This document shows, in pieces, positions 11,452 to 22,790 of a DNA stretch of 64,000 nucleotides. A program made the translations under genes and the position numbers. Origin of the DNA: Orobanche coerulescens (lineage: Eukaryota > Streptophyta > Magnoliopsida > Lamiales > Orobanchaceae); contig CM065803.1 of assembly GCA_033398695.1 (NCBI GenBank), forward strand, positions 100,614,001 to 100,678,000, read 5' to 3'. Under the pieces are notes generated by a model that was not told the DNA's origin, searched no databases, and saw only the letters and a program-made list of their open reading frames with translations. The first letter of the stretch is position 1, and the number at the start of each line of letters is the position of its first letter.

Positions 11452-13330
11452 TGTTACGGTTGTATACTGCAAAGCATACTTTATGTTTGTATTACCTTAT
11501 TTCCCTATAACTACCTATTAGAATATTAATTACATTTAATCACATATTTTGCATATTTATTCACGTTATGGTTATGCAAATATCTTGTCTAATTATTTTA
11601 TTTTATAGATAATATGGTGTGTTTGTATCACATGGAAGATCACATTGTCGGTGCATTATAAAATAATATAATAGTTCACAACCTATATAATTCTAGACAA
11701 ATTATGCAAAAGGTTGTAATGCATGCTTGAGATTAGTTGGTCTTGACTATTAGCATGCATTAGCGTATTTGCATACGTTGAACTAGATCGAAATGAGATA
11801 GTGTCTTCTGTATTGATTGTAAGAAGAACGTAAATCTCGAATAATTATTATTTCTTAATTCTAGGTATATAATATTTAATTATGTATTTGTAATATTTAT
11901 TGCTTTGATTTACCGTGGGTGAGAGTCACAATGATTGATTCAATAAGCTTTGTATATTGGGAAATAATATTATTTATATGGAGATTAATATTATAACTAG
12001 AAATCGTGTCCCTATCCGTCGTGCTGATCATGTTCCTTGAGGCACTCGGAAGGACTATTATATTAAACCCTGCAGATGAAATTAATTTTTCGATATAATA
12101 ATAAAAGTTGAGTGGTTATACTCTTGTAAAAGAAATTAATTAATTAAAGTTGTCAGTAGCTTAAATTAATTAATGGACATGTGATATCTTAAACACAGGA
12201 AATAATTAATTTAAAGATGAGCCAAATTTCGTAATTTGGGATTTAAGTAGGAAGTGCAATATTAACTATTTAGTGGACTTAGTTGATATTAAATAGACTC
12301 AATATATTAGGAAATACCTAATATGGAAATTTGAGGTCTATTAGGAGTCCTTTCCCTAATCCTCCTTAAGATCCTTAGAGTAACCCATAACACCTATAAA
12401 AGGGATAAATGGTTTCGGCCGAATTGTATGTGTAATAGTGTAATATCCGCCATTTTCTTAATATAATATTATTATTTATAATAATATTAATTCATTATAA
12501 AATCCATCATCATATTTAATAAATGCATTCTCATTTAATTTAGTTCTCATTACATTTCATTTATCACCGAGTGGGTAATTGTTGTACAATTATTTTTAAT
12601 TCACGTACAAGTCAATTCATTTAATCTCGTTTAGTGAATCATACATATTTTTACGATATCTCATAGATTATAAGCCTGAGTCAATTTCATCAATTTAATT
12701 TAAGAAGCATTTAATATTAGTCATTGTTATTAATATTGTTATAATTATTAAAGGTATTATTATTATTAATAATAATACATTATAATGAGAGCAGTATTAA
12801 TATTAATAGTTTTAATATTATTATTAGATATCAATATCAATTATTTAAAATCCAATTGGAATTCTTTTCTTTAACCCAATAGGCCCAACAGATTATACCT
12901 TTCATATACTCATATGGCTACCCTATACCTAATCTAGGAGTATAAATACACAATTCTGCAGTACAAAATAAAATGCGCAAAAATACACAGTATTGTATTC
13001 TTGAGGTCCAGCTGCCAATTTCTCCAGCAACCCCTTCTCTAGTATCATATAGGTCAAACCCCATCTCTCGGCATTCAAAGAAGAAGAACAGAAAAGGAAT
13101 TTTTACAATACAAGAATAAGAAAGAAAACATATCCAATCGATTTCTACCGATCTCTATTCAAATCTTGTGAAGGTAACCCGATCTCAATCCTAATGAGAT
13201 TCACTCACTGTGTTTATACATCTATTACTGTACCATGACCGTGAACACTCACTGTCGGATTTATTTTTCTGTTCTTCACCACTGTTTCTATGTACTACAA
13301 TATATTTAATTTATTAAAAATCTGGTAACA
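11452..13330 (+). repeat. Copia-0 3' LTR
   Basis: Begins TGTTACGG and ends TGGTAACA, giving a perfect 6-bp terminal inverted repeat (TGTTAC/GTAACA), 1879 bp. It follows RNase H and a polypurine tract. It is very AT-rich with long AATAATATTA stretches. TATA-like boxes are at 12395-12401 (CTATAAAAGG context) and 12941-12950. None of the TAGCG or ACGTACGT palindromes found in other LTRs occurs here. The 5' LTR is outside the window, so the end at 13330 rests on the inverted repeat alone. Confidence 0.78.
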
Positions 13331-13928
13331 CCAAACTTAAAACTGAAATCGAAGCTTTCAGCCCGGGCTTAGCCCGAACTCAGTACCTTCAAACTCGATT
13401 TCAGCCACCAAACGAACTCACCTAAAATAGGAATCTACCATCTCGGAACTAGGCGAGCTACTGGAAATCGCCGCCGGAGCCGGAATCTAGAAACTCGTGA
13501 CCTGAACATATACCCAATCGAAATCAGAAACCAAACCCAAATCAGAAACCCTATACATCATCCCGAATCGAGCCCGAAACCCTTCAGCCCCTTTCAAACC
13601 CGAAAATCCAAAGTTTAAGCCCGACCTTACTCGAACCCGAATTAGGAATCCGAGATCAGAGTCGGAGCCCTCACCTTGATTCCGACATCTCCTTTATTTT
13701 TCAACTCCTTCGTTTTATCTCCCCCTTTTTGTATGCTTTCTTTTTCTTTTCGACTTTTTCGATTTTTCTCATTTTTATCAATTCATCTCCTTCTCCCCCT
13801 TTTTGTCTTCATCAAAAAGTGTAAAGATATAGAGTATATCAAATGAAATATAAATATGCATGATACAAATGAATATGCATTAATAAAAGTATAAACTCCC
13901 CCTGAAAGTATTATCTCCCCTAAAAAAA
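13331..13928 (-). other. 3' untranslated part of Copia-G or captured flank
   Basis: No open frame is supported. On the minus strand the stretch after the Copia-G gag stop has AGGGGGAGT (near 13904) and two AAAAAGGGGGAGA tracts (near 13795 and 13725). Such purine tracts are usual after the gag region of some Copia elements. Below about 13690 the sequence becomes less AT-rich with many CCCGAA/TTCGGG pairs and a possible donor AAG|GTGAGG (minus). That part could be a captured gene piece or old flank. No 3' LTR of Copia-G is visible before 13330. Confidence 0.45.
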
Positions 13929-14487
13929 TTAAGTTTTGGGGATCCAACCTATAGTTGGTTTTTGTTTCGAAACGTAGACGATGTTTGGAATAATTGTTCC
14001 TTTAGGAACCAAAATCTTTTTCATTTTTATCGTCTGGCGTGGGCTTTTACAGTTAGAAATATGATGCCCATTTTTCAAACATTTTTCACATCGGGGTATT
14101 TTGAAATTAATGGATTCATTTTTCGAATGTGGTTTGAATCCTAACCCCTCTTTATTTAGAGTATATTTTTGAACACATAACATTTGTTCAAATTTATCAT
14201 TGCCGCACGAGAATTTCTTTGTCAAAATTTTTAGTTCATCTTGAACTTTTAAAAGATCATTTTTTAAGATATTCTCATTTTCAATGCATTTCGAATGATC
14301 GATTTCAATAAATTTCCCTTTTTCAAGTATTTTGAAATTTTCAATTTCCAAAGTTTTATATTTACACTTGAGGGATTTAATTTTATTTAAAGCATTTTGA
14401 TAATCCGTATGTAATAACTCGAATGCTTGAAAGAGTTCGTCGTAGGAGTTACTTACTTAACATTCGACGTCGCTGTCGTCGAATGAA
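13929..14487 (-). pseudogene. Copia-G gag, C-terminal part
   Basis: This is the downstream half of a gag gene split by Copia-1. On the minus strand it encodes SYDELFQAFELLHTDY, a lysine/glutamate-rich coiled-coil-like stretch, and a second CCHC knuckle (CEKCLKNGHHISNC). It ends in GWIPKT and a stop at 13929, where a protease would normally begin. A stop at about 14456-14458 lies shortly after the insertion point. Joined across the CTCCG duplication, its frame continues that of 24289-24582. No protease, integrase or RT follows, so the element is gag-only or pol-deleted. Confidence 0.8.
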
Positions 14488-14492
14488 CTCCG
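14488..14492. repeat. Copia-1 target-site duplication, left
   Basis: CTCCG directly left of Copia-1, identical to CTCCG at 24284-24288. It proves a single integration event inside the Copia-G gag. Confidence 0.95.
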
Positions 14493-16445
14493 TGTTGGGA
14501 TTCGGTGCCTTAAACAAAGGCCCAGCGGAAGTGGTAAAATGAAAATTAATTCGATCCGAATCCCTACGAGGATCGATCGAGCTACGCATATACGAATATA
14601 AAATAAACAAAGGAAGATTCGATATCATACCCTTGTCGTCCGTTGATTATATGGATTTCCTTCTCTTGAGCTATTCCCCAAACGATCCAAAATGCTCCAA
14701 GCCCTTGGATGATCTAACGCCGAAAAACCGCGTCTCTACTTGTCACGCGTCGGAGAAACGAACGGAATGACAACACTCGATTAACCTCTAAGGTTACGGC
14801 TAGAATCAAGTGATGAAACTTTAATTATAACACTCTAAGTGTTTTAATTTATATCTCTCAATATATCTTTAATTTTCTCCAAGAACAATTAAGATGATAT
14901 GAAGAAGATGATGAAGACAATTGAGAAAATGGTTTCTCTCTCTCTCTCTCTCTATCTCACTCTCATGTAGGAATGTGTAGGTTGAAATGAAAGAGTCTTC
15001 ATCCCTCTTATTCAACTCCCCACTACTAGCAACAACTCATGCATGTGGGAATCTAACCCCACCTCCACAATTATCATTCATTAAAGAATGGAGACATAAG
15101 TCCAAAAGGAAGGTGGCTAGAAATGGGGGGGCGGCCCATGGAGAAACAGATGAGTTTGGTTCATTTCGAACTCCCGAGAGTCCAAACAGATAAATTCCAA
15201 TTTCGTCCCGATGTATTTGTATAGTTTAATTAATCCAGTTAATTTCATCATATCAAATACAAAATAATATAATTAATTTCTCCAAGAAATAATTATATAT
15301 ATGAATTAAATTAATCACCCAATAATTTATTTAATTCATTAGGCCGTAAATCAATTTATCCAATAAATCGATTTAAACATCCAATGTTCCAAAATTAGAT
15401 ATCCAATATCTAATATTCATAATGAGAGAATTAGCTTTATTCATTCCGTCGTCAATCCTATTGCGCGACTCGAGGTCCGTCTCGACAAAGAATGGGAGGA
15501 ACCAAAGAGTAGTAGCACCACCTAGCCACTGGCGGCCTACACTGCACTTAACCGAGAACGAATGATTGGGATCATTCAAGAACCATTCTGTCGTGAATAC
15601 CAGTATACGTATAAACCCTTCTTTCAAATGTCCCGATCAAGTTATAGAGTCACGATCAGTCAAACCCTATATGTACTTGACGCAATGCATGCGTTAATGC
15701 AAATCGAGATCATCGAGCTGTCGTGTATCTAATACAACTAGCTCCAATGCTTTGGCCAAAGACTTATGATATCATCTCCCGATAACCGCATAGGACATAT
15801 AACCCGCTCACTAACAGGAGAAAGAATTCTATCTTGGTATTCAGTAGGACCTGCTACTTGCCCGTCAAGATGCACGTCGAGGTTGACCCCCGCCTTCCAG
15901 TTTATAGGGTCGAACTACTCTAATGAAAATCTTGACGTCACAAGCACATCCCTACTAAATCCTCAAGTCGAAGGTTCACGAATACCTATCACAACCTTTC
16001 GATTCCGTCATTGACTGTCCCGGAGTGAAATCCGTGTGACGAATCGAGGGTGAGTCGGTTCGAGTATACTAATCCAATTAGCATACCTATAACGTGTGCT
16101 CCCACTTACCATTAGTGTTCTAGAGGCATTCTCCATGTCAAAGAACACGTCATACAAGTCTTCACATAAACTTAACGCCCAGTCAAGTTTCATCGACTTG
16201 CGAACGATTAAGTATTTGAGCTATAACCTTTCCAGTGCCGACCCCCTTATCCAATAAGGAGTGGAACGTTTTGCTCTCAAATATACGGACTAGTTTCTAT
16301 ATGTTTATTTACGAGTTAGGAATACCAGTAACTACCAGTAAATAAAGAAACATTCATTTGCCTTATATAAATGGTTTACATAATTACAAGTACAATGCCC
16401 TCACTCAACAACCTCTGGGTGGCATTCGAGGGCATACTCCTAACA
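14493..16445 (-). repeat. Copia-1 3' LTR
   Basis: Reads TGTTGGGATT...CTCCTAACA on the plus strand, 1953 bp; the element runs on the minus strand. It matches 22259-24283 and the Copia-2 LTRs. A TATA-like TTATATAAGG lies at 16361-16370 (minus sense), about 80 bases from the LTR start, so U3 seems short. A CT microsatellite sits near 14936-14955. The recurring 61-82 codon frames in these LTRs are shared only because the LTRs are copies. Confidence 0.94.
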
Positions 16446-16460
16446 ATCTCCCACTTGCAC
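16446..16460 (-). other. Copia-1 polypurine tract
   Basis: On the minus strand GTGCAAGTGGGAGAT abuts the 3' LTR. The same tract occurs in Copia-2 at about 50599-50613. Confidence 0.8.
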
Positions 16461-17941
16461 TCAATACCACACATGATGGTATCTAATACCCATGTTCTCC
16501 AGATGACGCTCCAAGCTAGTCTGAGAAAGTGGATTGGTCAGTGGATCGGCGACGTTGTCGGCCGAGTCTACTCTGTGAAGCACAATGTATCCCTTGCGAA
16601 CAAATTCTCTTACGAGATGATACTTCCTCTCAATATGTTTGGTGCTGTTGTGAAACCTCGGCTCCTTGGCCTGCGCTACAGCTCCATCGTTGTCGCAGTA
16701 CATCGGAACAGGTAGCTCATCACATGGTATCATTTTAAGTTCTCCCAGAAACTTCTTAATCCAGAACCCTTCCTTGGAAGCCTCCGAGGCTGCTTGATAC
16801 TCAGCCTGACAGGTGGAATCAGCAGTTGCGCTTTTCTTGGCGCTACGCCAAGATACTGCTCCTCCATTAAGAGTAAATATGTAGCCAGAAGTAGACATTG
16901 AGTGGTCCGTCAGTCCTTGGAAGTCCGAATCAGTGTATCCCACCACATCCAATTCTCCACCGCCATACATAGGAACCATATCTCTAGTTCTTCTCAAGTA
17001 CTTAAGAACATTCTTTACAGCAGTCCAATGTTCCCTACCTGGGTTTGCCTGAAACCTACTCACCACGCTTACAGCATGCGCGATGTCAGGTCTTGTACAC
17101 AACATAGCATACATAAGGCTACCCACGGCCGAAGCATATGGTATATTACTCATTTCCTTTCGTTGTTCCTCATTTTGAGGATACATCTTCAAGGTGAGTT
17201 TTATTCCATGTCGCATCGGTATGAACCCTCTTTTAGAATCATCCATCTTAAATCGCTTTAAGATTTTATCTATATAGAGGGCTTGGGAAAGACCTATTGT
17301 TCTCTTCGCTCTATCCCGGTAGAGTCGAATACCAAGAATATAGGTAGCTTCTCCCAAGTCTTTCATGGAGAAATTACTCAAAGCCAAGCTTTCACGTAAC
17401 CGAGCATTCCCACATCATTTCCTATTAGTATAATGTCATCTACATATAGTACTAAGAATGCGATCTTGCTCCCACTAACCCTCTTGTATACACAAGGTTC
17501 CTCTTCATTTTGCACGAAGTCAAACTCTTTGATCGCCTCGTCAAAACGAAGGTTCCAACTACGCGACGCTTGCTTCAGTCCATAAATGGAACGCTGAAGC
17601 TTGCACACTTTCTGAATATCGACTTCGGACACAAAGCCTTTAGGCTGCTCCATATAGATTTCCTCCTCGAGGAATCCATTAAGGAAAGCCGTCTTTACGT
17701 CCATTTTCCATATCTCATAATCATGGTAGGCAGCTATAGCAAGCATCATGCGAATAGACTTGATCATGGCTACGGGCGAGAAGGTATCGTGGTAATCGAT
17801 CCCTTCCTTCTGGGTATAACCCTTTGCCACAAGCCTGGCCTTATAGGCGTCAACCTTGCTATCACCATCGGTCTTTCTCTTATAGATCCACTTGTTCGCA
17901 ATAGGCACTATGCCCTTGGGGCGGTCTACTAGAGTCCAGAC
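16461..17941 (-). pseudogene. Copia-1 reverse transcriptase and RNase H, nearly open
   Basis: Two frames (17908-17378 and 17387-16461) cover the region. RT shows WIYKRKTDGDSKVDAYKAR, MDVKTAFLNGFLEEEIYMEQ, SIYGLKQASRSW and an intact YVDD box (LVLYVDDIILIGND). A frameshift near 17380-17395 separates it from RNase H (IPYASAVGSLMYAMLCT, GYTDSDFQGL, AEYQAASEA, YCDNDGAVA, KHIERKYH). A TAG at 17942-17944, where Copia-2 has CAG, cuts it from integrase (CAG to TAG). RT copies RNA to DNA and RNase H removes the RNA. Functional residues are intact but the frame is not. Confidence 0.9.
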
Positions 17942-17944
17942 CTA

Positions 17945-19065
17945 ATTGACATGCATCAAGTCTATTTCAGCTTCCATAGCTTCACGACATTTCGCGGAGT
18001 CTACATCCACCATCGCTTGGTCATAGGTCGTCGGGTCGGTCTCTTGGCTATCACTTGGAACCTCATGGAGACCTAGCTCCTCCAAGTGCACAAGCCCATA
18101 CCTCTCAGGTAAATGAGACACCCTACTAGATCTACGAGGTGGTTGTACTTGTGTTTCAGAAGGTTCGGTTCCAGTTTCTTGCACAGGTATCTCCCGAGGA
18201 GTTTCATTGTATTCTTCTAAAGAAAAACTTCTACCTGCTCCGTCTTCCTGAATGAACTCATCTTCCAGGAAGTGTGCTTGTAAAGAAACAACGATCTTTC
18301 GATCTTCGGGCATGTAGAATAGATATCCCATCGTCCCAGATGGAAATCCAATGAAACGTCCCTTTGCGGACCTAGCTTCCAACTTCTCCACCTTAGTCTT
18401 CTTGACATAAGCGGGACATCCCCACATCCTAATGTGATTAAGACTTGGTTTCCTGCCCTCCCACATCTCATGTGGAGTTTTAGGAACAGATTTGGAAGGA
18501 CATCTGTTCAAGATATACGTGGCAGTCAGGAGTGCATACCCCCACAGGTAAATTGGTAAGTCAGTGTAGCCCAGCATGGAACGGACCATGTTTAACAAGG
18601 TCCGGTTCCTTCTTTCTGACACACCATTTAACTGAGGAGTACCTGGAGGTGTTAGTTGTGAAACTATTCCATGTTCCTCAAGGAACTCGTCAAACTCCAT
18701 ACTCATATACTCGCCACCTCGGTCCGACCGAAGTGCTTTGATATGATTACCAGTTTGTTTCTCGACTAGGGCCTTGAATTCTTGGAATTTCTCAAAAGCC
18801 TCGGATTAATGTTTCATTAAGTATACATAATCATACCTAGTATGATCATCTGTAAACGTAATTAAATATTGATATCCGTCACGTGCTGCTTCCAAAGAAC
18901 CACAAACGTCAGTATGGATTAATCCCAGTTTATCAGCGGCTCTTTCAAAAGTCCCTGTGAAGGGGGACTTAGTCATTTTACCTTTAAGGCAAGATTCACA
19001 AGTAGGAAAGGGATCGATCCCAATGGACCCATAAGTCCATCCTTTTCCATCTTGTAAACCTTGGT
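17945..19065 (-). pseudogene. Copia-1 integrase, broken
   Basis: The core frame is 18706-17942: TPPGTPQLNGVSERRNRTLL (catalytic Glu kept), ILNRCPSKSVPKTPHEMW, the C-terminal GCPAYVKK and FLEDEFIQE boxes, then an acidic linker to RT. Upstream, the zinc domain (CESCLKGKM in Copia-2) and first Asp context (IHTDVCG) are at about 18780-19060, broken by a TAA where Copia-2 reads KHKSEAFEKF (near 18806) and by frameshifts near 19010-19065. The Met at 18706 is internal. Confidence 0.86.
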
Positions 19066-19590
19066 CTAACCAACATGACCAAGTCTAAGATGCCATTTCA
19101 AAACTTGATTGGTTTCATCCCTACCACGTTTTCTAGTCATAGTATTCACAACTACTTTGTTGCTGAGATTTAGATGATACAATCCATTTAACAATGTAGC
19201 AGTACCCACTAGTTTATTTCTGAAATAAATTTTGCAGGAACCATCACCAATGAAAAATGAAAAACCTTTTCGGTCCATGACCGGAATGGATACAATGTTT
19301 TTGTGCCCCTTGGGCAAAACAAGTACATCTTCTAAAGTCAAAACAAAGCCGGATTCTAAACCCAAAAGAAGTGATCCTATGTCGGTCGCATCGACACTAT
19401 GCCCGCTTCCGACTGTGATAATAACTTCTCCAACTCCAAGCTTCCTACTTTGTTCCAGATCCTGATTCACGGTACAAATATGAGAACTAGCACCGTAATC
19501 CAAAGATCCAGAAGTAGAAAATACAAGAGCGTAACAATTTGTTTCCAAAACTAAAAGTTCTCGCACCAAGTGCCATGAAGAATCGGACAT
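19066..19590 (-). pseudogene. Copia-1 protease, mutated active site
   Basis: A 174-codon frame covers protease and the start of integrase (KWHLRLGHVG). The retropepsin motif, WILDSGASSHIC in Copia-2, reads SLDYGASSHIC here. The catalytic DSG is DYG, with Asp kept and Ser replaced by Tyr, and the residues before it are altered. Downstream VLVLPKGHKNIVSIPVMDRKG is well conserved with Copia-2. A stop after HVG at 19066 ends the frame. Confidence 0.85.
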
Positions 19591-19610
19591 TCTCTAGCCC
19601 AAAGGCCGGC

Positions 19611-20384
19611 TCACCGCACTTGAGACAAGCATCCTTCTTCTTCTTGTTCTTCGAACCATCGGGCCTTGCCCTTACCCTTAAGGTCCTTTGCTTGTGGTCC
19701 AGTCCGCTTCTTGGTCTTTTTCTTCTTATTCTTAGACTTCCGAAGTCCAGAAGAAATCACAAGGGCCGACTCCTTCATCCGCGGAGTCTTCATCTGAGAT
19801 TGAGCGGTCACAAGTTTGTTCATTAGCCCAGCTAAATTACATGCAATCTCATTGCAGTTGAAGTTCATAACAAACTGTGAGAAGGAATCAGTGAGAGACT
19901 GTAGGATAAGGTCGGTTTGGAGAGAAGTATCCATTTTAAAATCAAGAGCCTCCAATCTCTCGATCATGGATATCATTTTGAGGACGTGTTCCCAACCCTT
20001 CTCACCTTCCTTCACCCTTGCACCGAACAGTTGCTTGGATATCTCATATCTAGCAGTTCTGCTGTGCTCACCATAAAGTTCGGTTAAGTGAGATAGAATC
20101 TGCCTAGCAAAAGTCATTTTCTCATGAGCTCTCTGAAGCTCATTAGACATGGAAGCCATCATATAAGCACGGACTTTCACGTCATCCTTAACCCACTTTT
20201 CGTGGTTTTCAATTTCTTCCTGATTGGCTCGGGTCCGCACAGGAGGCGCGGGAATGTCCGTCTCCAAGACGTATCCCAGTGCCTCTATACTGAGGACAAT
20301 CATCAGATTGCGGAGCCAATCCACAAAGTTAGGTCCCATTAAGGTGTTCTTTTCGAGTAGAATTGCGAGTGGATTCATTGTCAT
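19611..20384 (-). pseudogene. Copia-1 gag, truncated by frameshift
   Basis: The frame starts at ATG 20384 (MTMNPLAILLEKN), the same start as in Copia-2, and runs 257 codons. It is a Copia gag of the UBN2 type: DWLRNLMIVLSIEALGYVLE, then MISMIERLEALDFKMD and a basic KSKNKKKKTKK tract. It loses frame just before the CCHC knuckle; Copia-2 has CLKCGELGHWARDC, and here the knuckle bases (about 19580-19625) carry several small indels. Gag would form the particle in the cytoplasm. Confidence 0.88.
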
Positions 20385-22245
20385 ATTGAGAGTTATGTCT
20401 GCATTAAGTATAACAGATTAATTAGTGACTTGTTATATTATGATCTGAGTATAGAATTAAGGTCTTTTCTATTCTTGTTACCCAGCTCCCACTATTTTAT
20501 CAGAACAACACACTCCCATGTGAAATCCGGAAGTATCATCGCTCTACTTCATAGTGGTGATCGAGTTCTTTATAAATCTTAATAGAGGGCAACCGAACAG
20601 GTTTCTAGTCTATTAATTTTCATAAAGTGGTGTCCAACACCAACCCATCTAATGAATGATTCGATCTTCTTTTTCCCCTTATTCACTCCCCTCAACCTAT
20701 ACGGTTTCTATGGTTTGTGAACAAGTTAAGTTTATACCATCGACGCAAATCAGTTTCACAATTGAATGTTATCCGGCAACCTATCAGGTTTCTAGGGATA
20801 AAATTTGCTCCAACCGAAGGCATCCAATGCGCTCCCGGTAATTTATCCGTCCTCCCCGAACGACTACCCCGATAACTCGGAAGCATAACACATCCGGTTT
20901 GGATTTCAATTTCCCGAAAGCTCGATGGAGGGAAGGAAAACCTTGAAACCTTATAAACTTAATAATTTGTTGTGGGAGAATTTTCGCGATTAATGTTACA
21001 CTTTGCACTTTAATCATTTTAGCGCGTTTGTTGCATTCATACAATATGTAACAACCATTCACAACCTAGTTGCTACCAACATGTGGTTCATGGACCGTTC
21101 CTAGAAAACAAAAACTCCGTAATCTAATTACAAGTCTTCGTCTTGAATCTTCGTCTTCTCGAAACGGATCTTCCTCCGGTCTTCGTCATTACATATAAAT
21201 TTTACATTGAAAAATTGCATCCTAGATACAAATATTTCTAGTAAAATAAATAGGCTCAAAACGGCCTTTACAACCCAATCGAATAAAACGAACGATTCAA
21301 ACTAAGTCCATGAACCACATCCCCTTTCAAAAGCATTCATCCAATAAATACTCAATAAATGGATAGCGAGAAGATTACATATGATCCAATCAATAATCAA
21401 CAATAAATATAATTGATCCAATCAATTCAACAATAATCGACAATTTAATTTTCGTCCGTAGTGTACCCTTAAAATATTTTCTTTGAATTTTCCTTCATCA
21501 AAAATTCTAAATTAATGATTTTAATACAGGAAAATTCAATAATCGAGAATATACTGAAAAATGAGACCCAAGGTTCGACACTGAAACCGCCAAAGAAGAC
21601 TGTGCACTCGACCGGCAGCCTACAGGCCACGCCCGGCTCCAGACAGGAAAGGGGGCCCCGACCATGCCCGGCAGGATACAGCACTACCCGGCCGGATACA
21701 GCAAGTGCTCGGCAGGATACAGCAAGCGCTCGGCCGGATCCAGCGAGCACTCGGCTCGAAACAGCAAGTGTCCGTGGATCCAAATGAGCACTCGACTGAC
21801 ATAAAGAACACGCCGGCAGACTCGGCTCGAGCACAAAGAAGTGTCCGGCCGGATCCAGCCGAGCACTCGACTGACATAAAGAACACGCCCGGCAGACTCG
21901 ACTCGATACATGCAAGCGTCCGGCCGGATCCAATGAGCACTGCCTGACATAAAGAAGCGTCCCGCCATGGGCGGGACGTGCTCGCCATACTCGGCGGTGT
22001 ATGGAAAATCATCCAATGATTCGACATACTGCTTTCGGCGATTTCTAAAATCTCGTTATTCCTGATTTGAATATTATTAATATAAATCATATTTCCAAGA
22101 AAAACCTGATTTATACCATAACATAAAATCACGGAAAAAACAACACTACGACGAACAATAAAATATCTACGATTATCAAAGTGATTCTAAATCACAAAAT
22201 AAGCATTCCAAATGCTAAATATCGTATATATGATCGCAAGAACTC
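20385..22245 (-). other. Copia-1 leader between PBS and gag
   Basis: About 1.86 kb without a supported gene. The gag-proximal 1.1 kb closely matches the Copia-2 leader. The PBS-proximal part differs: 21590-21975 is a GC-rich tandem-like cassette, absent from Copia-2. Short open frames here are compositional. Confidence 0.75.
21590..21975 (-). repeat. GC-rich tandem repeat cassette in Copia-1 leader
   Basis: Imperfect units rich in GGCCGGATCCAGC, GAGCACTCG and ACTGACATAAAGAACACGC recur several times; two longer units span about 21760-21945. The cassette stands out from AT-rich surroundings and has no counterpart in the Copia-2 leader, which holds a different GC-rich block (55730-55965). Confidence 0.75.
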
Positions 22246-22257
22246 TCTCCGATACCA
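22246..22257 (-). other. Copia-1 primer-binding site (tRNA-iMet)
   Basis: On the minus strand TGGTATCGGAGA starts one base after the 5' LTR end. It matches the initiator tRNA-Met primer site with two differences from the usual form. Confidence 0.82.
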
Positions 22258-22258
22258 C

Positions 22259-22695
22259 TGTTGGGATTCGGTGCCTTAAACGAAGGCCCCGCGGAAGCGG
22301 TAAAATGAAAATTAATTCGATCTGAATCCCTACGAGGATCGATCGAGCTACGCATATACGAATATAAAATAAACAAAGGAAGATTCGATATCATACCCTT
22401 GTCGTCCGTTGATTATATGGATTTCCTTCTCTTGAGCTATTCCCCAAACGATCCAAAATGCTCCAAGCCCTTGGATGATCCAACGCTGAAAAACCGTGTC
22501 TCTACTTGTCACGCGTCGGAGAAACGAACGGAATGACAACACTCGATTAAACTCTAAGGTTACGGCTAAAATCAAGTGATGAAACTTTAATTATAACACT
22601 CTAAGTGTTTTAATTTATATCTCTCAATATATCTTTAATTTTCTCCAAGAACAATTAAGATGATATGAAGAAGATGATGAAGACAATTGAGAAAA

Positions 22696-22790
<95 letters not shown>

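Noticed and set aside
15766..16193. Open frames of 61-82 codons on both strands that recur in all Copia-1 and Copia-2 LTRs (also near 23607, 23846, 49919, 50161 and 57525)
   Set aside because: They are alike because the LTRs are copies of one sequence. Neither has a recognisable domain, they overlap each other on opposite strands, and one copy is shortened by indels without pattern. No codon-level constraint can be shown by eye.
21469..22132. Overlapping open frames of 75-170 codons on both strands in the Copia-1 leader, with repeated Ser/Cys/Arg-rich words
   Set aside because: They lie in the GC-rich tandem cassette, occur in several frames at once, and vanish in Copia-2. They reflect repeat composition, not a gene.
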